From: Dirofilaria immitis
Taxonomy: Eukaryota; Nematoda; Chromadorea; Rhabditida; Onchocercidae
Reading direction: 5' to 3'
Assembly (NCBI GenBank): GCA_024305405.1
Contig: JAKNDB010000110.1
Location: 3,286,001 to 3,350,000, forward strand
Length of the DNA: 64,000 bases
In this document: one piece after another, positions 29,427-42,200 of the stretch
Layout of the letters: every line of letters starts with the position of its first letter
Position numbering within the stretch: the stretch's first letter is position 1
Position numbers and translations under genes: made by a program
The notes under the pieces: generated by a model
Databases searched by the model: none
Told to the model about the DNA's origin: nothing
Seen by the model: only the letters and a program-made list of their open reading frames with translations

Positions 29427-32400
29427 GGCTGCCAAAGTTCTCTTAAAATTATATAACCAACATGTTGAAATTTCTCAGCAGCCTGATTAAATCGCATATT
29501 ACGGAATACTTTGTTCCGTCACCATCCATTCCGCCTTACAGAAATGAAACATAAAAAATCACTATTTCGTGCATCTGTTTCATAGACTTAAAACTTCTGA
29601 GATTTTACAACAAATTACTATCCCTAATATTTTCACTACGTGCAGAAAATTTTTACATAACATTCCACAAAGCACCTCTCGATGACAACAAAATACAAAG
29701 ATTTAAATATATGTGAAGAAAGATTGTATGTCAGTCAACTAGAAACTAATTGTTGATATACAACTCAAACAATTAAATGTTTAGAATTTAAATTGTTGGA
29801 GATCAATGCGTGTAGTTGGCTCTAAAGTTACTCTGTCCTTATGAGATAATCAGTGGTCAATGGTCAGTTACAAATAAGAAAGACAAATACATTAAGGCAG
29901 TTAGTGTAAGCGTAAATGCAAGACAAAGATAACGATATCAACAGTACAATGAAAAGTTCCAGGAATATTTGGCACAAAAAAAAAAAAACAGAAAAGAAGG
30001 AGAGAAAAAAATTCTGTTGATCGAAATACAAAAAAGAGTCACTTCATTTAATTCGATAAAAAGTAATAGATTTTCTAGCCAGTCTCCCAATCGAACCAAG
30101 TAAAGGATTTCTTACTTCGACGGTTTTTAGCTGATTGATATACGATATAAACAAAGACACTATCCAAATTTAAACGACATATATTTCGTCAATATTCAAA
30201 CAACGATGTCATGGCGTTTTACTCACATCCATCGCACACTCAGGAAGGAATCGTTTATTCGACTGATAAAGGCTACAAATATTATAATTTGTAAAACTGA
30301 GACATGTGAATGAATAGAGGGCACATTTAGCACCATCTTTGTAATCTTTCTCGAACCCACAGATGATTTAGCAACGATGAAGAGAAATGACAAAAAGTAA
30401 AAAACGCCAAGCCACTACGGATACAAGCAAATCAAGATAGTTGACCTTAACTGCCACGGCTAAGGTTGCCGTGAAATACTGTTAGGCCAGTCAGGATTAA
30501 ACTGGTTCAAAAATGTGGAGATGAATATGAAGTCCATCAAGAAATTGAAGAGATCTGACTTCATTGGCGTGATTGAAAAAGAAAGTTGATCAGTGATACT
30601 TTATAATACTGCACAGTAAGAAGACGATGAATAATGCAACGTCATGTGAAAGAATGTGGGAGAACTGTTACATAAGACACTCCAAATGATATTGTATTGA
30701 ATATTTCAAACTGATAAAGAAGTGCAATTAGTGCCGCTACTATGTAACCTTTTCGATCTTGCCGACAATCGAACACATAAATTTCTTTTTTGTAACTTAT
30801 ATTGTCAGTCAGTAACTGTAACTTTTTGTAAACTGGATTTTGAAGTTCATTCCATATGTTTCCCGAATATTTTCATAAATTATCAGTAATATTTTTCTCC
30901 AAAAAATGAATTTAGATTTTTACAGCCAATTTAATAATATTTTTCTTTTCGAAAGATATCAATAGATTTGGCTCTGAATATTAATTATTTTGTCCTTTCA
31001 TCTATAATTTCACTAATTTCGGACTATGCTTTATGCTTGCAAATCTGAATTAATTGCTTCCAAAAATAATCACACCATCTATCTATAATATTCCAATTTT
31101 TAGTCATATTCGGCAGTCTTTTGACTTCGATTTCAAAAAAAAAAAAAAAAAAAAAAAAGCCAAAAAGCAAAAAAGTTTCATTGAAATATATCTAGTCTTT
31201 ATTGTTTGCTTATATAAAATTGAAAGTTTTATATTTTATTCAAATTTCACTGGTTTTTTTTCATATCAGTTCCCGTAAAAAGTAAACTGAAATAACTATA
31301 AACAGCTCCCGCAAGGATGAAATTCCAAAACAAATCTTTTAAGGTGATAATCGTTTTTTGTTGTATCTTCACTGATAATGTTATATTCGATATCTTTTTA
31401 TCTATTTTCTATAAATATAATAAGAAAAAATTTCTTTATCTTCTGAAATTTCAGTTAGCTCATACTTGGCAATAATAAACTCATTAATTTTGGTGCAAAA
31501 TTATCTTTATAAGGAGTATTACAAACTATCAACTTTGTCCAAATATAAACGATCTATTTTTGTTCTTTTCCGAATCAGTATCGATTTTTAATGCAGCTTG
31601 AAATTCTTTAGTATATAATTTTGGAATGATTGCATTTTGGATCATTTTTTTTTTTTTCTTTTGGCTTTCTAATCGTAGCAATAGAAAGAATTAACTAGAA
31701 AAGATCAAAAAACTAGCCTTTTGTTATTATAATTTTTGTTTGTCGTATAAGTAATAAGCATGATTGCTTGCTTGTAATTAATTATCCGGAATAGTTGTTT
31801 CAGTTGTCAAAATAAACGACAATGGGAAAACATCAGAATTTTCATCTTTTCGCATTAAAATAGGTAACTTATTGCCAAGAAAATTTACATTGTGAGACAG
31901 CATTACAAATGCGCACGTTCTGAAGAAAATTAACAAATTTAAATCTCATTCTTATCAAAACAATATTGCAAAATTGGCATTGATAACAAGCAATAAAAAA
32001 CAATTACGAAGAAAACAACAAAACTGATTCAATAAATGTAATTATTAAATTTTCAGAATTAGGCAGAGACATAATGGCCTACCGAAAATAATAGAAAATT
32101 TTCGTAAGTAAAATAAAGTGAACTATGGTAGAAAATTTTTGAATCATTTCGCATTTTCAAACATAGATTTCAATAATAGGTGTTAAAAATTTTCTTAAAA
32201 TCACATTTATACTATAAGAATTTATTGCACTAAAAATGAAAAAGTAACATTAGAGAATGCTTTATATTCTTCACCTCTACTTTATCATTTTGAAAAATTA
32301 TCAATGGTAACATCATTTCTATGCATGTCACATGCTCCCATCTATAATATTTTGTTGACGAATAGTGCGTCATGCTTTTTTATTCGTAAAGTTTAACGTC

Positions 32401-34984
32401 AATAGAGAGCACGAAAAGTTTCAGTTTGTTAAATGTTACGCATTTTCATTGACGATTTTAAATTGTTTTAAGTGACATAAAATCTAAATTAGAAATTTTA
32501 TTTTCATCAATCTTTGGTTTAAAAATGTTTACTAGTATGTTATTACCTAATTTATTAGCGGTTGGGTTCTGTTGAGTAATCAATCTGTCAAAATTTCCTA
32601 AATGATGCATATATTATACATGTTGGCATTTTAAACTTTAAGACATTTTTATTCAACGACATGGATACTGCTAAATGAATCAGAGAAAAAGAAGAAAATT
32701 TAATGAAAAGAGTTGATATATTCTAACAATGCAAACATGGCACTCGAATGTCATAAATGTCATCTAATAAATTGATTCGAATTTTGTAAAGTAATTGGAT
32801 GAATCATTTGTGATTCAAAAAAAAAAAAGTACAAAAATTGGAAAAAATGAGAATGTTGAAGAAGAGAATACAAAGAAAAACGTTTACTGTTTTAGAATCC
32901 TATACATTAATTTCCTAGATTTCTGTAGGATAATTTTAAATATTTAAAGTTTTCGACGATGAAAAACTGCTGAAAATATTTTTTCCGCAATTCTGATTAT
33001 TTTTTTTTTTTGAACTTTGTTATACTTATTTTTTCCCCAATTATTTTTATGGTGAATTATTCGATTCTATCAGTAACCCTTTGATAAATGCTTAGACCGT
33101 ATTCATAAGAAATGAATTCTGAGCTGAATCAATTCCTACAGATACAGATGAAACGAATTAACTGTTCAAGTATGGACAGTCATGTTAAGTAGCAGAGAGC
33201 AGGTAAACTCAATTGTTGTTACCTGCGGCACTACTACTTAGAATGACGCGTCCTTGAGAATTGTTTTTAGGATGGCTTAGCTATCATTTTAAACTGAGAT
33301 AATATTTTTACAACTCAAAAGTAATTGCAACTTGATTATGAAATTATAAAATCGGAAAATTTCAATTTTGAAAATAGCAGTATACTTCGTTTGTTATTGT
33401 AATTTTTACCTACCTCAATTTTTATAATAATTAAAACGAAAATCGATAATGAAAACTGAAATTGAGAATTAATATTAATAATGTTCAAAAGAAATTCAAC
33501 TTTTTGTTTGAAGAAAAGATAAATATAGCTGGCAATTGCAGTAGACTAAAATGAAGGTAACTTTTAAAATACTAAGTCAGCAAAGATGAAAAGGATGACA
33601 AGCCGATTTCCATGTATATCCGTAAAACTATATGATCATGTTAGGAATAAAATCCAAATAGATGACTGGTTGAAAGATTGGTGATTAGTTGAACTGACTG
33701 GCTTAATCACTGTTATGAACTGTAGATCAAAATGAATGGGTGGGAGTTTGCTGGAAATACAAAAAGAGATAAAACTTACATGATATGCTTGGAAAACTTG
33801 AAGGAGAGAAAAGTAGAGTAGCTGGGATAACACGGATATAATGAGATAAATACAGATAACGGACTGTCAGGTCCGGATGACAATTCTGCGTGTCCTTGCA
33901 AAACATTTCTATATTGTATGAACAACTGCGTCAATTTCGTAATTACTTTTGCGAAAATTTTCATTTATTCTCTTCCATACCATACCATACCATACCACTC
34001 TTAACTCTAAAAATGCTTCACTACCAATCAATCGCATTTGTCTTTTATTAAGAGAAAAATTCAAAATAAGACTCAAGTCATCTACTGTATAACAGTAAAA
34101 TTTACTTATCTCTCGAAAGTTTGCGAACAAAAACAAATTTCTCAAGGTGTTCCAAAGACAAAATGCAGAATTTTAGCTACCAGTTTCATCTCAGTAATAG
34201 TGCAATTAATTGCTAAACAAACTATCGGGTAAAATGGAATTATTTTTTGAGTAGTTCAAAGAGTCTGATCTCTTGCTTGTAATGATTCTGATATTTAGGC
34301 TATTGGATGTAAGAACGAAGCATATGTGTATATACAAGAAATTTTTTGAAAACTCAACACTCAATAGCTTATTTTTTTTTTTTTGAAATTGGAATTAATA
34401 TTTTGAAAAATAAAATTTAAGCAATCAATCCCATATGATAGTTAATAACAAATATAACATCCCACGCTGAAAGCTTAGCACGACTGTCTGTCGCTTACAG
34501 ACAGAGACATTTATTTAATTTTTTTTTTCTTAATTCATTTCAAATTTCATCTCATGATAAGGAACCTCAGTTACATGGTCTTTCAGAACAACAAAACAAG
34601 TGCTTCTATTGATAAGAATATCTATCCGAATGTGAAATAAGAAAGGATGGATGAATAAGCAGACGGATTGTTTACACCGTTCTATTATCATAAAAAGTTC
34701 GGCAGTTTTCGTTCACGATCAGCAAAATACAATTGTATGATTGAGAAAAGGAGAAGAAGACGACGACGACGACAACCGATACGTTCGGCATCGCACTGCT
34801 TCAGAGCACTTCGTTTATACAGCTGCTGCTTGCGAAGCAGCATTCAATTTCTAGCCACTACAATAGCAAATCATCCATCCATCCATCCATCCATCCATCC
34901 GTTCTTCTGTTATGGATTTGCCAAAATGTACAAAAGGCATGAGAATTATTTTTGATTTATAATACATATACATATATGTGTATG

Positions 34985-35034
<50 letters not shown>

Positions 35035-35798
35035 TATATATGTAATATGTATATATAATTTTTTGAAGAAATATTTAAAATTTCCTATTCATAATCAAAT
35101 AATTGAAGTGAAATCTTTTACCTTAAACAAAATCCCATTTAGCAAGGATGAAAAGTTTCATTTAAACTTCTGAATGATTAATTCTTAAGTCATTTAAAAT
35201 TAATTCATTCACATGCTAATAGTTCGGATATGCTTATCAAAATATTCGAATAATTTATATCGAATAGCAAAATTTCTATCAGATTTGAATAATACTAATG
35301 CGATTCCTCCTTGGCAACTTTTTGCATTAATGCGCAAAATCCAAAAGTATTTGCAAGATGTATAACTATTATTTATCGTCTAATAATTTATTTAAAATGA
35401 AAAGAAAAATTGGTGCATAGAAGAAGAGATGATTGTTTTTCAAAATTTGTTTTCAATACTTCTGAGTATGATTCATTGAGAAAGGAAAGGAAAGAAATTA
35501 TCATTTTTGACAAAACAGCATAGTTTATATCAATAAAATTTTCTCATTTTATTCATATCTTCCATAGATTTCGAAATATTATTATTGAAGCAATGATTTG
35601 GAAAGATTTTGAATATTATTCATATCAATATTCTTCTTTATAAGCTCATTTTAAGACAGAATCAGATATACTAGGTAAAAATTACTTCCAGTCATAAACA
35701 CATATAAAACAAATGAACGAATATCGCTGCATGTTTTAAATTAATCTTTATCATGCCAAAAGATAAATAAATTGATTAAATAAAATGTATAAATAAAA
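29427..35798. other. Intergenic, between divergent gene blocks
   Basis: Separates the minus-strand block (pantothenate kinase and leftward) from the plus-strand block. I see no exon chain. It contains poly(A) runs (about 31135-31158), a CCATA pentamer run (33977-34001), ATCC tetramers (34871-34900) and a long TG/TA dinucleotide run (34964-35057). Arg-rich and Ile-Tyr-rich open frames here come from these repeats. Confidence 0.55.
34964..35057. repeat. (TA)n/(TG)n microsatellite
   Basis: An alternating TA run of more than 40 bases flanked by TG/CA-interrupted units, preceded at 34871-34900 by an ATCC tetranucleotide run. Both are simple-sequence DNA. Confidence 0.95.
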
Positions 35799-38232
35799 AT
35801 GACAAATGATGAAGTAGATGAAAATATTGCTGCCTCTATTGGTGACGATAACTAAATTGGAATCATTACACTGATAATGATATTGAAATGGAAAAACTAT
35901 GTAATCGAACAAATGTCTACTCTCTTGAATTGAAAAAAAAAAACTTATTCATTTACTAATCTTGACATATTTAAGAAATAAATCTTACCTCTGACTAAAT
36001 TTCAAATTCATAGCTCTTACTTACTGGTCATATACAATGAACAAATGATGTCAGTATTGTGCTTCAGGAAATTTATTCTAGAATATTTTCTGGAGCAGGT
36101 TTTCACTAGGCGCTTTTCAGCATTGATTGGTATCTAAAGTCAAAACTCAGGAATTGAAAACTTCCATCAATTGATTCCGTGTAATGTCCTACTTATCATA
36201 TACATCATATGTATCATAATTTCTTACAGACTGACTCTATTATTCCGAACCGATTCAATGCCTTATTTATTTCTTAACAATGAACTGATCGTCGATTATT
36301 ATTATCTCTCACTCTTTGATTCTATCAAAATTTGTCGCCAAATGATAACGATTATTCTTACGCTGTAATAAGCATAAAAATTTATATCATTTTTTATATT
36401 ATATTATATATTTATAGATATAAACACTAAAATGGTTTATTTTCCTAATCACCGACAAGATCCTATCACTATTAGCATCACAGATACCTATAAAAATTCC
36501 CGAAACATCGATAAACGAAATTATGATAGGAGTAATATTTCTCGTAAAATCTTGTCCTGATACTTTTACTGTAGCATAGGATGATTGGGCAGTAGCGAGA
36601 AAAAGCAAATAATTAAGATTATGTCCAGAAGTTTCAAATAATGACAATAAAAAAATTACTGAATATTAATCCAACAGCTAGTTGATTACAATTGAGCAAT
36701 TGTTCAGTATGTAAGTTTAAAAGAAATGCATTCATGGCTGGATCTTGATAACGGTAATTTCTTTAGTTGGAAGTATCAAAAAGGTTGATCTGGTAAGCTC
36801 TCGTTTTCTTCACCGTTTTGTCCATCTTTTGCAGACATAGCAACCAACCATTCTGGATAGGTCCCTAATAAAATACATTTCGACATTTATTTGAAAAGAT
36901 CATTTTAATTCTTTAGAAAAATATCATTTGGTGCTGCTTAAATATTTTTCTTACAAATTACATTTTTTTTTCCTTAAAAATCTGACAATTTTTAATAGCT
37001 ATTAATGAATATCATTGATTATTATGAATCGTTGCTAATATTACATCTTCTGTGGATATATATATGTATATATATATATATATGAGGTTTTATTTTGCAG
37101 TAATTTGAGTATTAATTATTTTGATGGTTTATGTTTGCCTTCAGGATTATCCCATTAACTACGCATTGAATGGAGAAGTTTCTACAAATATAACATTAAA
37201 ATATCCTCTGACCTTTGAAAAAGGTTGAGATATTATTAGTATTAAATCATTGCATATGATTTATTATAAGAAATTTATGAATTAAGAAGAAATTCGGTAC
37301 TAAACGAAACCTAGAATCTTCCAATTGATTCTCTTCAAATCTGTTGATTGTTTGCAATTTTTTCTTGTGGCTTTCCAAATATAAAGCATATATCTTCTTT
37401 TTATTTATGACTTTCTTAAACAAACATTTGCTCTTTCTGCCATTTCTCATTTCTCTTATTTCCAATCATATTTATTCTTCTAATTGTGCAGTTATTGCCA
37501 TCTTTCTAAATGAGATTGTTTTCTTCTTATCTTTGTGAAAAGTTTTCGCAACTTTTTCAGGAATTGAACTTTGAAATTTATTGTTACATTTATTCGAACT
37601 AATAATTTTCTTTTGACTCGTTGTGTTGAAATCGTTCAAATTATCTTAACAGTGATTGAAAAACTTTGGTTAGGATCCATTAGGATTAGCTAGTTTTTCC
37701 AAAAATTTCCAAAATTTTGAATTTTTTATTCTTAAAAAAAGAAAAAAAGAACTGATTAAAATATCATTGTCCTTATAAGTGTAAAATTTCAATAAATAGA
37801 TTAGGTAAATGCTTTTTTTTTTTTAAATAATGTTTTTGATTTTTTTCCCAGAGCATATGGTTATCACTTTATATGGTTATCACTTTTATTTCCGAATAAT
37901 CTCCAGTAAACGACAGGGAAATTTTTTATCCACTTTCAGCAAACTAAATTGTTAGGTATTATTTATACAGTTTCTTGAAGTTATCTATTGGTGGATGAAA
38001 TTTTATTGAGATAATGAATTACTTCAAACATTGTAACAATCTAAGATATCCTATTTTACACAAAATGTATATTCAGAACTGATTCATTTTGAATGCTTCA
38101 TTAATTCTTTAATAGGTCATTTCTAAGATTTGTAAACTTTCGAAATTTTTGAACTTTTTAGGGAGCAAATTAAATGAGATTGTAGGGTTATATTCAAATT
38201 CAGAATATCGTTTTATTCATAAGTGTTTATGA
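35799..38232 (+). CDS. Orphan multi-exon gene, or 5' exons of the PH-actin gene
   Basis: Not recognised. Six plus-strand exons chain in phase: 35799-35914 (ATG), 36068-36098, 36418-36570, 36708-36792, 37145-37223 and 38162-38232 (TGA), giving about 177 aa. Pieces: MTNDEVDENIAASIGDDN, EIYSRIFSGA, FPNHRQDPITISITDTYK, HSWLDLDNGNFFSWKYQK, YPINYALNGEVSTNITLKYP. Reading through needs three one-base repairs: a loss near 35853, an extra A in 36546-36549 and an extra A in 36778-36782. With these, every exon length fits its phase, which is the main support. The last exon also has a possible donor after LNEI that would join in phase to the exon at 39250, so this could be the start of the next gene. It is acidic and hydrophilic, with no membrane segment. 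Confidence 0.45.
37855..37886. repeat. Perfect 16-bp tandem duplication
   Basis: Two adjacent identical copies (37855-37870, 37871-37886) of ATATGGTTATCACTTT, inside an intron or spacer of the orphan gene. Confidence 0.8.
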
Positions 38233-39249
38233 AGAACTGGAATTCAGTTTTTATTTTTGGAGCAAATCTAATAGCAAGATAGCAAGATCTTTTGAATTCA
38301 GAAAACAGAAAATGTTGAAAGATCATCAGCGATTGAAACAATATTCTAGTTGTTGAAAAATTCGGAAGGAATTTGTTATTAAAGAAATGATAAAGTTGCA
38401 GCGATAACAGTAAAAGTGAAAACTTCAAGTACAGCAATATTATTGTTAATGATTCTTATCAGTCAAACTATTCGTAATGTGACGAAAAGATTCATCCTTC
38501 GATTTCTTCTCAAAATGTCATCGCTATTAATATGCTCCAATTAAACGAATCGAAACAGATATTTTCCCATTCTTTTTTTATCATTTTAATCATTTCATTC
38601 ATGTTCTCAAATATTTGACTTTTCTGGTAGACTATTTATTATCTATATAAAATGTTCCTTAAACTTTGAAGTAAATTGGAAGTGAATGAACTTCTCTATT
38701 ACAGCCTAATTATACCATTTTCAATTATAATACAACTATTGGTTACTTGATTTCTTTGTTTATTGGTCTTGTTTATATGCAACGCTTTGATTTTATTTCT
38801 ACAAATGAATTAAAATAAATAATGATAATGCATAGTTACCAGATAGAACTTAAATTTAAGCAATTAAATCATACAACGCTCTTCTTTTTGCTCCATGCTA
38901 AATGACTTCCACTGATAAACTGATAACATACAGTAGTGTTTTGTGGACAAGAAAACTATGAAATTCGGTCAAAGTAATCGGTAGCTATTAAATGATCAGT
39001 TATGATGACTACAGTGAAAGTAATATATTTGTAATGATATACTGATAAAGAACCGTTCCCAATGATTTAGTTTAGACAGTTCATTTTTTCAAAAATTAAA
39101 TTGCTTTTTAGTTTTTAAGTTATATAAGATTTAGGAAAATTTTTATATTCTCATATTTGTTTCTCAAACTTTTCATCCCGCATAATTTTTCTTCTTTATT
39201 TCATCCGGTGAATTTTATTTATGCAGAAAATATTTCAAGTTGTAAGGAA

Positions 39250-42200
39250 ATGTTTGTTGAGATGGAAGAGGAGAAATTGGAGGTAAAGAAAAAGTAGAAA
39301 GAAGCAATCGGAATTTCAATACAATATTCTTTCAAAACTTTTCCTAATTTTGTCGTTAAACAAAATTTATCTCTTATAGCAAACAAGAATTGTAACAACG
39401 GAAACAGTCAAACAATCACTTCTATAGTTAACATGGAAAAATTGTCAGAAAAGGTATATAGATGCTATTTTAAAATTTGTTAAAATGTATGATAAAAATA
39501 AATTTAATTTATCAAAAGTTTATAATGCATGAAAATTACAATTTCCCAGAGTAATTGAATTTTAAGAAATTCGTAAATTAGTCGATCATTTTATTTTCCT
39601 TCAAGGAAATCGACACAAATGAATGTAGCAATCAAAACATAAATAATCATCCAGATGTAAATCTAAAATGGAAAGATGCAGAATCGAGAACTAAAAGATG
39701 TAAGTAATTTTATGTTGAAATTAAATCCTTTCAATATTATCTCGGAAACTACTAAATTTGGCAAATTTCAAGTTTTTTTTCCACAAAAAATAATTTTATA
39801 CATTAATTCAAATGAGTGAAGTATCGGTAGAAATTCTCACGGTCTATCAGAGACAGGTATAGAAACGAATTAAAGTATCCTCACATGCATGAATAAACAA
39901 TTATTTCATAACGAATAATCATAAATAATAATTTATTGTTATTTATTATCAAATTCCATTTTCACATATAATCACAGTAGAATTTTTGATTATTACATTA
40001 TTTTTAAATCAACTATTTTGGTCTAATTATAGCTCTTTTTGCATATATTTTTTTAGTATTTTAGCGCTTCGCTTAAATGTATATGAAGATCGAGATGAGA
40101 CAATAACAGGTGAAAAGGTATTGCAGAATCAGGAAGAGTCAATTTCGGAAATAATTCGAAGAATGAGTCGAACTAATAAATGGGATATAGAAAATGAAGT
40201 GAATTTTATGATTTTGACACTTAATGTCATCATTCTCAATTTTGTAAATTTTAAGCAAATTATGAAATTCAGGAGAAAAACAATGATAACTAATGCGACC
40301 TAGTCAAGTAGACGAAAAATTGACTTCATTACAATAACACCAATTCATCCAATGAGCATGACCTATGACTTTCGACTTATACTAGAAAACTACAGTAAGC
40401 TAATAAACACATATAGGATCAGTATATATACCAAGGTTCTAAAATAGATCTTATCATAAAGATGTGTGACATTATTTCTGACAATTTCGTTTATAAACCA
40501 AAAGTAAATTATTGGTACTGCAGAAATCTTTGCTTACTACTCCTACGATTCATTCTCATACATCATGCGATAGTAATATGCCGATACTCGACAAAAATTT
40601 AAATAAATCTTTACGCAGAAACAATAGAAATGAGCAAAGCATGATATTACCTATTACTACAACATCTCATTGGTTTCCTGCTATGGGAAGAAGGTTTGTT
40701 ATTCTTGATTCCACATTTCGGTGAGCTATTTATTCAACAAAAATATTCAGACAAAAATATTATGAAAAAATAATACAAAGGTATGTGCAGAAACTAACAA
40801 AATTATTAAAATGCCAAATTTAAAAATCAAAATTCATTTATACATTTATTTTGGCTAATTATATTTATATTTCATTAGCAAAAGTGAATTTAAATGATTA
40901 TTTTACATTACATTATATCATCCATATTGCATCCAATATGTTTACTGCATTTGACGTTTTTGGAAGTTGTATTATTATTCTTACTTTAGTAAGAAAAAAA
41001 ACTCTTATAGATATCATTGATCCTCCTTAAGCTGTCTTTCCTACATTACTCCACATCAAGTCAAAAAATATGTTCCATCATGGAAGAGAGCCGTTATTTT
41101 TGTAATGTTGAAATGAAGCACCGAAACTTACCACGAGAGTATCATTCTGTCTGAAGAAATTCATCATTTTGGACTATTTCATTTTTCGTAAACGATTAAG
41201 AGGGCAATTTCGTGGTGAAAATTTAAATTTAAAATGTGTAAATTACTCTTTTACACATCTTCTTTGTTGAGCTTCAAAAAGTATGCAAAGAAATTAAATT
41301 CTATGAAAAATCACTGTGAACAACTGATGTATCTATCGTCAGTGAAACTGAGCAGTAACAATCATCAGCTTTTTCAATTAGCTTTTTGCATTCAATCTAA
41401 GAATTTAATATAATTATTTTAATCAGATTCATCTCATTTTTATCGATTCCATTCCATTATATCTTCAAATTCATTTATTTATACAGACATTTCAATTAAT
41501 AAGATTTCATTCTAAAAGCGAATAATTTTTTAGTGCCTGCTAATCGACTAAAAACTGCACAAGGGTATATCACTAATCTCACGATATGTAATTCCTTTCA
41601 TAAATACCAATTTGAACATTTGACAAAACCATAATAATTCGTGCACTATAAGAGAACGAAAGAAGTACACTTTAACTCAATGAAATCTATCAAAAATTCA
41701 AATCACTGATAATTAACAAACTCGAACGTGTGCCGGAACTGCCTGCCTTAGGTCATATAAGTTGTTGCAGTGAATATTGGGTGTAGCTGGAATTAAAGAT
41801 ATCCTTCCTGTTTATCAATTCGCAAAATTATCGGTAGATCGAAATGAGCTATCTTCAAGGATTTGTCTATTCTCTAAACTCTGATCCTTTTCACAGGAAC
41901 AATTAAGGATTTCTTAAGTATCTATGATTTTTGCATTAAAACATTCCACTACTGACGTGATAAGAATTTCAATGACAGGACACAGTGTTTGAAGATAATT
42001 CTGATCAAAATATAGAAGAGGAGAAGCATGCGATCTTACCGAGAAAATCTGGTTATAATCCAGGAGGAAATTTGTCTTCAATAATATATGACAACTAATC
42101 TTCCGACAAGATTTGCTTCTCTTCTCATTAGCTATGTGCTCCTTATAAAGGGACTTTTAGTATCCAATTAGGAAGTCTTATCATTTCTTGTCGATCGTTA

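Noticed and set aside
34668..35173. Arg-rich and Tyr-Ile-rich open frames
   Set aside because: Encoded by GAC, ATCC and TA simple repeats.
36399..36647. Minus-strand 82-codon open frame with a hydrophobic middle
   Set aside because: It is antisense to the phase-matched plus-strand exon at 36418-36570, which explains the open frame.
36770..36866. Minus-strand candidate C-terminal exon (reads TYPEWLVAMSAKDGQN)
   Set aside because: It overlaps the plus-strand exon at 36708-36792, no partner exon was found, and the plus-strand chain is longer.
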